This document shows positions 12,281 through 24,370 of a stretch of 64,000 nt of DNA, in pieces. Numbering within the stretch: the stretch's first letter is position 1; the number at the start of each line of letters is the position of its first letter. The notes under the pieces were generated by a model. That model saw only the letters and a list, made by a program, of their open reading frames with translations. It did no database searches and was not told the DNA's origin. The DNA is taken from assembly GCA_949130495.1 (NCBI GenBank), contig OX422220.1, positions 9,541,001 to 9,605,000 on the forward strand, in the 5' to 3' direction. The translations under genes and the position numbers were made by a program. This stretch comes from Sambucus nigra (lineage: Eukaryota > Streptophyta > Magnoliopsida > Dipsacales > Adoxaceae).

Positions 12281-15025
12281 TATAGATGTGTAAACTAGAG
12301 ATTGGAGGAAGATGGGAAAATGATACCAATATAAGAGAATATGGAACTCTATAAATAATGCATGTTAGAGAATCTAACACCACTATCTTCTATTTATATC
12401 ATCAATCATGGTTTACATCATGTTGTACGAATAAAGTCCATAAGTATCCCTCCCGAACTTACATAAACTCCTCAAATTACTGCTAATTATAGTGAGGAGT
12501 TGACCACACCTCCTAAACCTATTGAGGTGTTAATAAAACCTCCTAATAGGTACCATGTTTGTCTTGAAACAATATTAATTGACCATCCATATGTTGTCAC
12601 ATAAAAGGTATAAGAACATACTTGAAACACGTGATCAATTCACCCTTCTTCAGCCCCTTTAATCTCTCCATCATAATTGAACCATATGATCTATATTCTT
12701 TTTCTTGGGAATTTTCTTATGCTTTTACAAGATAAATTAAAAATTAAGACATTATAACATCAAAAAGTTAAAATATGAAAGAGAGGGAAAGAGTGAGGTG
12801 TTGGTAATTGTCTATTGTGCAAGTTAAAGTAGTAATTTAAAGAAACCGCAAAGGAAGAATTCAAATTGAAAGGGAATTATTATGACTTTTTGATTACCGT
12901 CTAGTCTATCATTATTTCTTGATTGACAAAGTGTGAGTACTTTAACTTGTTCAAAGAATGTACAATTTAGAAGTGATTGTTTTTGTATAATTGAAATTAT
13001 ATTGATTCAAAACAATAAAGGAACATAAGTTGTTTCACTATATGCTTATAAATTGACAAAACAAGAGTCAAACAAGGGTGTTAAATAAAATTAGTACATT
13101 CGACAGGCAACCCTGTATCTATGAGTAAGGTCACGAGAGAAAAGTCCCTTATAGATAATTAGAAATTGGATGAAGCGTGTAAAAAAATCACTAAACTACG
13201 CAGTTTTGGCAAGAAATCCCCCTGAACTATTCATTATATTCCAACCCCCCTATGTCACTTAAAAAATCACTAAAAATCCATAAAAGGGGATTTAGGCAAT
13301 GTAATGCATAGTTCAAGAGGATCTTTTCCCTTAAAAGTAGTTTAGGGGATCTTGCAAAAACTGCACAATTCAGAGATTTTTTTAAAATTTTCCCTTAACA
13401 ATATGTTCAAGTTGTCAGAATAATACAAGGTGCTATAAGCATCATATGACATGATTCAATTCGTTGATGTGACTCCAATTTCATCCCCATAGAGTTGGAA
13501 TGTGGGTAGAACTTCAAATGCTCATCTCAATCGAATCGAGCATCGAAGGGAATCATGATTCACTTGCAATTTAATTAAATGTATGTCTGACTCTAATGTT
13601 AGCTTCAGTATACACCATAGATGTGACTCTGAGATACTCAATGACCAAACATTTTACAGTGCCCCTGGATTCAAAAATTCAATTCAACCACCATAATGGA
13701 TACTCGCTCGAATTGAATCAAAATGATTAAATATTAACCTCAAAAGTGGATTATAATTGCTTCCATAAAAAATTGTTAATCCACCTTTGAATAGATTCCT
13801 TGGTTAAATCTCATTTTCTCTTTGTCGGTCTATCCCATACCTCAAATTTGTTTATTTGATTTTACAGAATTACTCAACAACGAAAGGCTTTGTTTTTTAT
13901 TGAGTGACTTTATGCCACAACCCACAGGTATGACGTCATAAACACAACTCAACAAGGTTTTATTTGTTTGTTTTATACTAAAAAAATGATTTTTGTTTAA
14001 TTCATTTATCTTATTTAATCTGACTATATTTAAATTATTATCACAATCATTTAATTATATTTCAGTGACGTCAACGATTCATTTAGTGTCCTAAGAGAAC
14101 GATAACAAGGGTGTCATAGAGAGGAAGTAAGGATATGATAGATGGGTTGTCGAAGAGAGGGTTCGAATAATGATGTCTAACTTTGTTTCAAATATAGAAA
14201 AAAACAAACGATTTTAAACCCTATCCAGCCTAAACACCTCCTAAAGTCCTGCCTTTACTCAATTCACAAATTAAACCCTTGAATTATTGACCACTGGATT
14301 TGTTGTTTATTGGAGTCTAATTGACATAAAAAAGTTAGGGAACTTTTGTTTACTTTGTGGTTAGTCAGAATTTTTTTAATAGTTGTTCCTGAATTGAAAT
14401 GAACTTTTATTAGTAGCATTGGTTTGTTTTGGTTGTCGATTTGAACTTTAAGTGTAAAGTTTTTTTTAGAATGAATCCATTGAGTTTATATTTTTATGAT
14501 TTTTAAATTGCTTATTAGGATTATGAACTTGATGTGTAGCATCCCCCTGTTATTGCTTGAGGATTGCTTTCGATGTCTAAGACAGTACATGGAGCAAGAC
14601 AAAAAAAATTACAGGGAACTGTTGTCACCATATTCCTTATTCTCTAACAAAAATCCGTAGGTGTGTCTTTAGTCTACCCAATAAACCCTTTCTACGTTGG
14701 CAAAGAAAGAAGAAAAAAAATTATCTCTGTTCTTTTCTTTGTTTTATATTTTCCATCTCTACAGGAACCCAAGTCCCAAAGCCATAGGAATAAATTCTTT
14801 GTTTTAGGGTTGCCCAATTATAGATTTAGTTAGGAATTTTACTATTCTTTGGGTTCTTCTATAATCGCTTCATTGTATTCTTAATTTTATTTATTAATAA
14901 AATTCAGGTTTGGGTAGCCTCCATTGGCTTAAGAGTGACAACATAGTTGGGACTCTTGTCCTCTCGACACCTCCCTAATATGCTATATTCCAAAATAAAA
15001 TAAAATAAAATAAAATAAAAGGAAG
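12281..15025. other. gene-free stretch between two LTR elements
   Basis: AT-rich sequence without a convincing coding region, RNA gene or element ends, apart from the MITE at 13180-13386 and an (AAAAT)n tract at about 14990-15020 immediately before the TSD of the next element. The (AAAAT)n may be a poly(A)-like tail of an old retroposon, but no body could be recognised. Confidence 0.6.
13180..13386. mobile_element. MITE with ~60-bp imperfect terminal inverted repeats
   Basis: The left arm (AAAAAAATCACTAAACTACG, GCAGTTTTGGCAAGAAATCCCC) and the reversed right arm (AAAAAAATCTCTGAATTGTG, GCAGTTTTTGCAAGATCCCC) match over about 60 bp. No coding capacity. Target duplication not resolved, so exact ends are uncertain and the superfamily is open (Mutator-type foldback likely). 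Confidence 0.6.
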
Positions 15026-18000
15026 TGTAACGCCCCGACCCATATTTAAGGGTTATTTAAGGATTAACCCGATCCGGCTCGCACGTTAAGTGTAGAGTGT
15101 AATGCAAAAACCTAAATACTGTTGCTAATCCAATTTTATCATTAATTAATGCTACAACTGCTTAGCATGCAATTCCAATTTATATCACACTATGTGCAGG
15201 ACCCAAGGGAAGTTTCCCCCATGGCCAAGTAAATAGAGTTTCTAACGTAAAGCAAATAAATACTTACCTGTATAATGCTCTCAAAATACCTAACCGCATA
15301 CGACCTGTCGTAATAAAGAGAAGGGAGTTAGCAGAATGCTCATTGGGAACTATATAAATATACAATATAAAAATGAACGACAAAAAGGATACTCACAAGT
15401 TCAACTGCATGCATGTGAAAATAAGTATATATCTACATATATACTTTCGAAAAATACATGTCCCAATGTATTAAACCGTTTTTATTCCAAAAATGTTATT
15501 TGATACCATTTATTCTCCTTGTCTTTAAAAAATTGTCATTTTGTATCTTCATACTTAAAACTAGCAACAATTTACAATTGTTGGGAAAACCTTTCATTAC
15601 TTTAATAACATTTATTAACTCACACCGGGGTTGTTTAATCATTCCTTAAAATCTTCTTTCAACACTCGCACACTTTGTTACCAAATACTCAATTTTGTTG
15701 AAAGTCTTATACAATACATGCACTTGTGTTGTCATGGGTTTAAACCTCATTAGGTTGATTATTTACCCATTTAATCATCTTCATTGCCATATGGACGTTA
15801 ATCATTATTCAATTTACTTGCCCATATTATACACAAAACGGAACATTTATCTTTCTTAAAAGTTAGGTTATTTCCATATTATAGCCCATTTATTATCATT
15901 ATCTTTTCCTCGAAATCCTCCAATATCCCTAGACTTCATGGGATCTACACCGTCGAACTCCAGTCGCCATATGCTAAACTGCGCAGTGGGCTTGGGGTCT
16001 TTCACCACTAGGGACGTCGCGCCCTTCTTAATTATCTTCGACATCATTTGAGTATTCTTTTATATTTTCAATGTGTTTTAACATTATACCAATGCTCACA
16101 TTAATTCACATTTATCCTCTTTTATGGGCCGAAGACAAAATCTCGGACTTAACCGTCCGTTTTTCCATTATACACTTGGAAAATCATTTCATTCCTTTTT
16201 AGTCATTTTTATCACACACAACGTTGATTTTATGCCAAAATCATTTACGTCTTAGGACTTATGTCTTTTTCACTCACACTAGTGTAAAAAAAATTATCAA
16301 CATTTTTATTCCATAAAAATGTTCCACTTTAAGCAAATTACCATTTTACCCTTTATTTACCGAAACTTGCATTTTGGTCCTTCAACAAGTGTTTCTCCCA
16401 AAGAATGGTTATTAAGTTTCTAACTTGTCATTTAAAAAACTTTTAGTCAATTTTTAACACTTGTTTAATTTCACAATTTACCCCACCTTCACGCTTATCA
16501 TTCTAGCACCTTTAATATATAAAATAACATCTTTTTACACATTGAAGTCCCATTTTTCACACATTTGAAATACACACTTTAATTATGAGAATTTGCATCT
16601 TAACACTGATCTTACCGTTATTTTCACGTTTGAACCCCTTTACTTTCATTATTAACTTTTACATCGTAACTTCATGTAAAACATTACTTTTCACATATTT
16701 ACACATGCTTTCAAACTTTTACTATCATTTACCTCATTACACGCATTTTAACATTATTTACAAAGTAGGACTAGTTGATTCTCACTATTTATTTTTATAC
16801 CCCAACGTTTTGTAAAAAAAAACCTTTTTTTACATATTTGCGCAATGAACCCATTTACTTTCTACATGAGTCTTATATACTTGAAAAATACCCATTAAGG
16901 CATTATCTACACATCTAGCCTTCCTTATTTTCAGTATTTACATTTAAGTCACAACTTCATGTAAACACTTTATAATTTTGCTTATTTACACATTAACCCA
17001 TACTACTTTCTATTATGAGTTTAGACATCTTTAAAATACCCATTTAAAGTGAGAGTTCATCCTTTTAATTTGTCTTCATGATTCCTATAGAAAATCATAC
17101 TTTATTTTCATTAAATAGCTTAAACAAGCCTAATACATTCCTTTACATAAAATCACATTATTTACCTTTAAAACATCATTCCAACACATTTTATTTCATA
17201 AAATGTTCGAGACATATATTATGAAATTGTATCATTTTCAAAACCCATTTTAAATGATCTTTTTGAAACCTATTTTCGTACAAAATCATGAGAATGAAAC
17301 TAATTAACCCATGGTCACAAAATAACATATATCTTATATATATTAAGTCTAATATATGTAAATAAACTTGCTGAACTTTCATCAAACTTTAAACCTCTAA
17401 GAAGGTAAGATTTTCCTACTTCTAAGACCTTAAATTGGTGGTTGAAATGTTGGTGTAGTAGGAACAACCCCCACCTCTAAAGGTGGCCTCAAGGGGTTAC
17501 AAGAAAATCCCTCCATGAAAACTCCAACCAAGCTCTCCTTCTTCTTGATGAAATCAATCTTTAAGCTCCAATAATACTCTACAAACCTCCACCAATCTCT
17601 AAGAACATCACCTTATACAACCCAATAATTTTTCCTACGGTCTAACATGGTGAAATAAGGTGATTTTAGGCCTAGAAATGATGTTTTCAAGGTGGTTTAT
17701 GATGGTGTAAAGGGTGGCTAAGGGTTTGGAATGACTGTAAACAAATTTGGAGATCAATTGAGTGAGAGAAATGGATAATTCTGATGGAAATGCTATGGCA
17801 GACTCTCTCCCTTGTAATTCTATTTACCCTATAATTACCCAAGGTTAAATTAATTCCCCCTTCCCCCGTTGACACAAATCGCTTAGAAAACATCACAATA
17901 ATGTCTGAAGAAGGGAGTGGGATAACACAAGTCTCGAGAAAAATAAACCAAATGGAAAATATGTTCCTCATTTTAGATAGATTGTTGAGTATCATCTTCG

Positions 18001-18510
18001 ATCAATCGATCGATCGATTAAAATTTATCGATCGATCTATTCCCAAAGGGAAAATCTGTTCGATCGATCGATGAATTCCAAAAATATTTATTTTCTCTTG
18101 TTTTGTCCCCACGATATTTTTTTACATATTTTTAGGACCCCAAATAATTGTTCAAATTATTTTTATCACGTTCGATGACCTCTATGAAAATCGTGCAATG
18201 TTCCACCATTTGTGTCGCATATCGACAATATTTATCCATTACATTTATTTTCATCTGTTGTTCATATGTTCCTCAATTAATTTGAATTGTCCTTCACCAA
18301 TATGCTAATTAGAACCATTTGAACTCAAATGTTCACCCATGTGGGCCATGCAACGTAGAAATTTCTTTTTATTTACACCGCACAATGCGTCATTTTATGT
18401 ACAATTCTAATTCCAACTCAAACACTTATGCAATTATGTCTCCAATCATTTCTCCTAATGGAATATACAAAGTATTATTCAATACCTATTTTCTTGGTTG
18501 GGGTATTACA
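15026..18510 (-). repeat. LARD-like element 3' LTR
   Basis: 3485 bp, ends TGTAACGCCCCGACC (left) and GGGGTATTACA (right) in + coordinates. Colinear with 24371-27832 throughout with many substitutions and small indels, implying an old insertion. Carries the CGATCGAT cluster at 18003-18073, about 440-510 bp from its 5' end. Very AT-rich; open frames inside are short and unrecognised. Confidence 0.9.
18003..18073 (-). repeat. CGATCGAT palindrome cluster (class III)
   Basis: Three blocks of tandem CGAT (about 18005-18018, 18028-18037, 18060-18072) separated by AT-rich and CCCAAAGGGAAAA spacers. The matching cluster of the partner LTR is at 27390-27450, and the same motif class is found in the unrelated gypsy LTR 41330-44405. 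Confidence 0.8.
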
Positions 18511-18526
18511 TTCTTCCCTCCTTAGG
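18511..18526 (-). other. polypurine tract of LARD-like element
   Basis: The - strand reads CTAAGGAGGGAAGAA directly before the 3' LTR start TGTAATACCCC. Its place and purine content define element orientation. Confidence 0.75.
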
Positions 18527-20667
18527 AAATTTCCTCCTCGAAATTGTTAATTCACCAATCTTAGAATTTGGTTATCTAACAAACCACATCCAATACTAGG
18601 TATTCTCAACATTACAATTTAAACCTAAATATTTTATTCTCATCACTTACCATCAAATTAACCCAATCATGTCGGACTTTAAGGTCTTATTACCATTCCC
18701 GAAGCATGCATAACTCATGCATCAAAATAATTTCTCAAAACAGTCGATATTCACCAATCATCATGCCATCATTAATGAACTCATTATCACGAATCAATCC
18801 TACGTTAGGATTCACAAACTTGTGTTCCTCAAAATCTAAATCACGCCTAGCCTAGGCTGATACATACTTAACATCACTAGTCATTCACATTGTCAATCAT
18901 GAGACAGTCACTTTATCATATTGGCCTAATAGATCGTAACCTCCTACGAGTTCCTCACACTAACCTAGGATCATCCTAGGTATCATAACCCAAAATATAT
19001 ACGAGTGGCATCATCCTTAATCCGCATAACCCATGATGGGGTGCAACATCCTCTCTTAATGTTTCATCAAATTTTGATTCCCACTGTATCCTCGAGTCAT
19101 AACATTGAACCTATGACCAAATCGTGACTAGATATACCAAGCTATAACTAGTTCTACCGGTTAACTAATAGTACGGTTAACCTAAGGCAACCAAATAACA
19201 CATGCAAACTACATGCAACAAATTGCAAGACCACGCGCACACACAAGTTAGTGAAAAATAAGGGTGCTTTCAATTAAGAGCACACTTGTTTTTCGTGATT
19301 GTATCAGCCACGAACAGCCTTACCCACACCACTATTGAGCTAATGCAGCACTACACCCGAATCACAATTGAACAAAAACTTCCCATTATCGAGATCAAAG
19401 AAGACACAAGGAATTGCAATGAATCAAGCGACTACCAAGCCAAAATAAAATAATTGAATTTAGGCAAAGAACCGTATCACACGAAAGATGAACCCACAAT
19501 GTACACTGGCTAACCCCATGATTTCTAATCGCAAATTTTTCCATCCTTATCAAATAACGAAGTATGAACCAATACTCTTGGGAAACTGAAATGCGAGGCT
19601 TACCTCCTTAGGACCAATGCTATTTATCCTACCTTTTTATAAGTACGAACTGTGCTAAATTCTCACAAGATTACTCCTCTCATCGCTTGGCATGGATAAT
19701 TGATCCATTGTACTTAGGTTTCCATAATTTTGATACGCGATGTATGACTTCAATTCCCGAGATCACCCCCATCTAGTGAAACACAACACTTATACAGTTT
19801 CGAACACTTAATTCACAAACCACTTCTACAACCTTAGCGACGTCCTGTGTAATCTAAAATATCATAATTATAATGTCGCTCGACGTGGACACTTCCAATC
19901 TTACAGGTAGCATATGCAGATGATGTGATCAAGCCTAATACTCCATTCCAAGTGTTATTCCTTAAACATCGATGCAACATCAAGGTACTCTAAGTTCTCC
20001 CAAGTGCATAACCTAGTACTTATCAACTTATTTATGACACTACCCTTAAAAGTCATATCAAGACACGGGCTTACAAATCATGGCTCTAACTCCAAGGAAT
20101 TGCCACAAGTCAATATGACTTATTTGTACAACAATCATTAATGATCTATCTTCATGTAGACAAACCTAAACACAACCATTTTCCAAGGCTTTATGGACAA
20201 CGACATCAAACTCAGTCATTTCTCTAAAACAGCATACACGACGAAGTGCAAGAGTCGTCCCCACATGATAAAATCCTATCATCCACAATGACTTAGAAAG
20301 GAACTTCGATCGAGCCAACCAAAGTGCCCATCATAACAATCAGCTATAATCATAAACATATAATTTCCCAAGATGGTAATCTCCAATACCAATAATACTA
20401 ACATCGTATTATATTCCTAATATTACATACTAGGGAAATAGCCCACGACTTATTTCACGAGCATCACACCTATCACCAAGGAGTCTATTATCGAGGAATC
20501 ATAAATCACGCCGCTATCTATGATACATAACCTTAAATTTACCACTACGAAATGCTTATCAACTAAATTAACACATCACTAGTTAACATTAGTATTTGAT
20601 CTCCAACGAGTAATTAATGCGAATTCGTATGCCTATCCAAACACTAACCCGAAGTCAAATTCACTAG
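18527..20667 (-). other. LARD internal region, left part, non-coding
   Basis: AT-rich internal sequence between the polypurine tract and the nested solo LTR. No open frame of note on either strand and no retroelement domain. Continues at 23604 after the nested insertion. Confidence 0.7.
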
Positions 20668-21835
20668 AACACTGTGACACCCCGCCCAATTAAATATCGG
20701 GTGATCAGTCCTTTATAAAATTTATAACAGAATGTTCGGTTGGTTCATTCTTAGCATCACTGTCGAAAACTTAAATCCAATTAATTACCTAACATTTAAT
20801 TAAGCTAGTGTCAAAACATTTTCCAATTCAACTTTAAACCAATTAATTTAATACATTCTGAACATGTAAATATAAACCATACACAAGAATTACATACTGA
20901 CCGAATCAAATACTGAATAGATAAGACTAGATAAAACCTTCCAGTTCACAGTTACAAACCAAACCATAATAACTACTCAAACCAACTGAGAAGAACTACA
21001 AGGGAAACTGAGAATAACTCCGCTAATGAGAATGGACGACACATGCCCTAACTGAGATATCTGAACTAGGAACTGAATGAAATGAGAGAAGCGTCTAATA
21101 TCAAATAACTCACAACTTCCACAGCAGCTGTAGCTCAGCAAACCATCCAAGTATCTTGAACCGGTGACCATGCGGATGATCTCCTGATATAATACATATA
21201 TATAGTAAGAGAGTGAAGAGATGCAAGAAACGGGTCAGAGCTGGATGTGTAAAAATATTTGTTTTAGCTAGTATTTAAAACTGCATTAAAGCAAGTATTA
21301 TATGCATGTTAGTTCGAACTCTCACATGAGATTCTCACCTCTCGACTAGTGTGCACGCCTAACGTACATCTAATCCTACCTAGCCATCTGACACACTTCT
21401 AACTAGGTGAAAGGCTTATCCATCTAACTACCCCTCATAGTATTATTAAGATTTTAGATCTCAACATTTATCATTTTAAACAAGTGTTATCACACTAAAG
21501 TCAAGTATTCACTATTTACATTACTGAAGATTTCACTATCTTAATTATCTGATATTTTCTCATTTTAGATATACCAAAAATATACATATATATATCTTTC
21601 CCTATTATATATATGCATTAACCCAATCTTAATAGCCTACAAATATCACATTGTAAGTATAACATAAGTATATATATATATATATATATATACTAACACA
21701 GTACCCCAAGGCTATACCTGTCGTGCATTGCATACTCTGCTATCATGTCCCGGTACCTCTCATACTCAAATAAGGACTATCGGTTCGGAAGTCTCCCACG
21801 AACCATATATACAAAACACACATAATGGAGGGGAA

Positions 21836-21959
21836 CAGTATACACAACCAAGTGTTATTTTCACACAACCCATCCAATCAAACAGTATACACAACCAAGT
21901 GATAGGTATTCACACAACCCATCCAATCAAACAGTATACACAACCAAGTGTTATTTTCC
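21836..21959. repeat. ~48-bp minisatellite, about 2.6 copies
   Basis: CAGTATACACAACCAAGTG recurs at 21836, 21883 and 21932, followed by TTATTTTCACACAACCCATC-type sequence. Local tandem expansion inside the LTR, in its putative intron. Confidence 0.85.
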
Positions 21960-22369
21960 ATACGTAGTATTTTTATCACTAAATATTATCAATGTATTTT
22001 AAGTTACGATATTCCCTCTCTAGTAATATATTGCTAAGGATAATATGTCACCCGAAAATCCTTAATACAAAATCACAATCAGTCCCACAATTAACCACTA
22101 ATTTTTATTCTTATAAGTTCTATTTCTTCAGGACTAATATCGTTAGTATTTATCACTCAATACTCTCGACTCATTTACAATTACGATTATCTCTCTCTCG
22201 TAATCTCTAAGGTAATCTCACCGTCCCTAATATTTGAAATCATTACCCCTAAATAACTACCAATAATTATGCACTATTTTGGGTTCATCGAACACTAGTT
22301 TTCCTCACTCAAATTAACCATTTACCAACATAGGGGCAAAATAGGAAACTCCCTAAAATTAGCAATCTC

Positions 22370-22470
22370 GCTCGAAACAGAAGGGATCTCGCTCGAACAA
22401 CTTTAACATGTCGCTCAAACGACTACGCGCGACATCCCTATCTCGCGCAAACGACTTCGTGCGACTTCAC
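22370..22470 (-). repeat. CGCTCGAA / CTCGCGC palindrome cluster (class II)
   Basis: Repeated CTCGCTCGAA, GTCGCTCAAACGAC, GCGCGACATCCC and TATCTCGCGC units. It lies about 445-550 bp after the donor-like site. The same vocabulary occurs in the solo copia LTR (52437-52556). Confidence 0.75.
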
Positions 22471-23603
22471 GCGACCTGGGTTGTTTCGTCTTCAACCTTA
22501 GACAACTTCGTTTTTCACCATTTTTCAACCCTAAAACTTCTAAAATATCATCCCAAACTCCAATCAATTATTCCCAAATCGAATCCTAACATTTGTAAAT
22601 GAATTCTAACAACCTAGAATCATTAAATCATCACCAATCATCCATATAATCCAAAATCCCCAATTTTATTGTCAAGAACCCTAGTTCTTAAATTAATATG
22701 CATAACCTCTAAATTAAACTCAGATTTGTTCATGAATATCATCCAAATTTCGTAGGCATCATCCTATCTACATATGGTATTCAAATCCTTATCAAATCAG
22801 CCCTAATTTATGATATAGTTCTCCAATTTCACCCAAATTAACTTTCATAACAAAGGTTTATTAACCTAGACTAACATGAACATAATTATCGCTGAAGAAA
22901 GCAAGCAATAAACACTTGCCTCGATTTCGAAGGTCTGATCCATTGGTGTTGCTGGTATGGATGCGTTCCTCGTATTTCGATCTACACGATGGTGGTGGTG
23001 GTTGTGCAAGGTGATGAAAACAGCTTCTCCTCCTTTGGAAATTGCTGTCCCTCACCCACTGTGTCTCTCTCTTGATTTTGGTTTAACCTAACCCTAATTG
23101 TCCCCAATTAGCTGATATAATGTATCTCTAATTTTCGTCCATTTAATTCCTCCAAAAATTCAAATTACAAAACTACCCCTACCGGGTGCCGGCTTGGCAT
23201 AAAAATGTCCCGAAGTCCAAATAAAATACCCGAGTAGAGTTTTTCAACTATCTCGGCCCCTCTGGACTCAACGGCGCACTCAAATTGATCATACGAGTTA
23301 CTTAAAATAAATTTACCTTTTTATTCCACTTAATTAGTCCCGACACGACTCACACGCGTGTCCCCGACTTAATATATTAAACTGTCGTATTTCTCTATCA
23401 CGACAAATTATATAAAAATCGTCATTCCATATTACTTATTCTCACAGTAATATTAATAATTACTAACTTCTCGTCATGCTAGTAAATATTCAAATTTAAT
23501 CTGGATTAATAATTAATTCTCACGTTTTAATTTAATTAATCCCACAATAATAATAAATCACGTAATTATTTAAGTTTTCGAAAATACGGGGTATTACAAA
23601 CAC

Positions 23604-24350
23604 ATCATCTAATCCTCAATGAGTGTTCAACCACAACAACTAAATTGTCTTACTATGTAAACATCATACCACTGTCTAATCTACAAGTACAACTATAGAC
23701 TTTTGGTAGGATACGAGATGTCGAGTATTACCTATAAACACCCAGGCCCACACCACGAATACCACAAGGGATCCTATTTCTCAATACCAAATCATTATCT
23801 GCAAACTATAAATTAACACCATTATTTATAACACTTTGTCACAAGGATCATCTAGGTTCATTCCTAGGTTACCTCGAGTCATAAGGATCATCTAAACCTA
23901 CATAATAATCAAGATACAGTAACCCAAGTACTCAACTAAGGGACCTAATAAGTTCCCAAGACTTATGGTTACCACTCAAGTCACCTAATATCCAAAGATG
24001 AACTTAAACAATCTAACAAACACTATTTGTTGCATTAACTTCTTTTATCATCAACGTTGATACGTAATATATCTCATACGAGGAACTACGGTGTCACCAC
24101 TATTGCACTATACTGACACCCGTAATCTACTAACACATCTATATCATAAACTTCTCCGATTATGAATGGCCATTAACTTGACTGTTACTATCTCTTAACG
24201 AGTTACACGTTATGCTAATAACCTTGACTTCATTGTTAAGGATACGAACTGAAACCGTTACTAATTCAGCGTGACTGGCCTAAAACCAACACCGGCATCG
24301 AAAGATCCACTACCGACCTCACCATGTCACACCTGAAAAGAATCTTAAAC
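23604..24350 (-). other. LARD internal region, right part, non-coding
   Basis: Sequence between the nested solo LTR and the primer binding site: about 750 bp without recognisable coding sequence. In the element's own direction this is the leader after the PBS. Confidence 0.65.
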
Positions 24351-24370
24351 CTCAAGATCTGATACCAAAT
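24351..24370 (-). other. primer binding site, iMet tRNA type
   Basis: Next to the 5' LTR the - strand reads ATTTGGTATCAGATCTTGAG, close to the plant TTGGTATCAGAGC complement of initiator Met tRNA. It fixes 24371-27832 as the 5' LTR. Confidence 0.8.

Larger units (their letters stand above)
21184..22919 (-). other. putative LTR-embedded GC-AG intron
   Basis: Donor-like TCGAG|GCAAGTGTTT and acceptor-like TTATATCAG|GAGATC; 1736 bp, only 2 bp different from the + strand LTR at 2365-5296 although the two LTRs are strongly diverged between these sites. Inferred only. Confidence 0.45.
20673..23598 (-). mobile_element. solo gypsy LTR nested in the LARD, 2926 bp
   Basis: TGTGACACCCC...GGGGTATTACA in + coordinates, with a perfect 5-bp target duplication AACAC at 20668-20672 and 23599-23603 and no internal region: a solo LTR left by LTR-LTR recombination. 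On the - strand: TATA-like ACATTATATCAGC at about 23124-23112, donor-like GAG|GCAAGTG at 22920/22919, class II palindrome cluster at 22370-22470, a 48-bp minisatellite at 21836-21959 and an acceptor-like ATATCAG ending at 21184. Confidence 0.92.
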
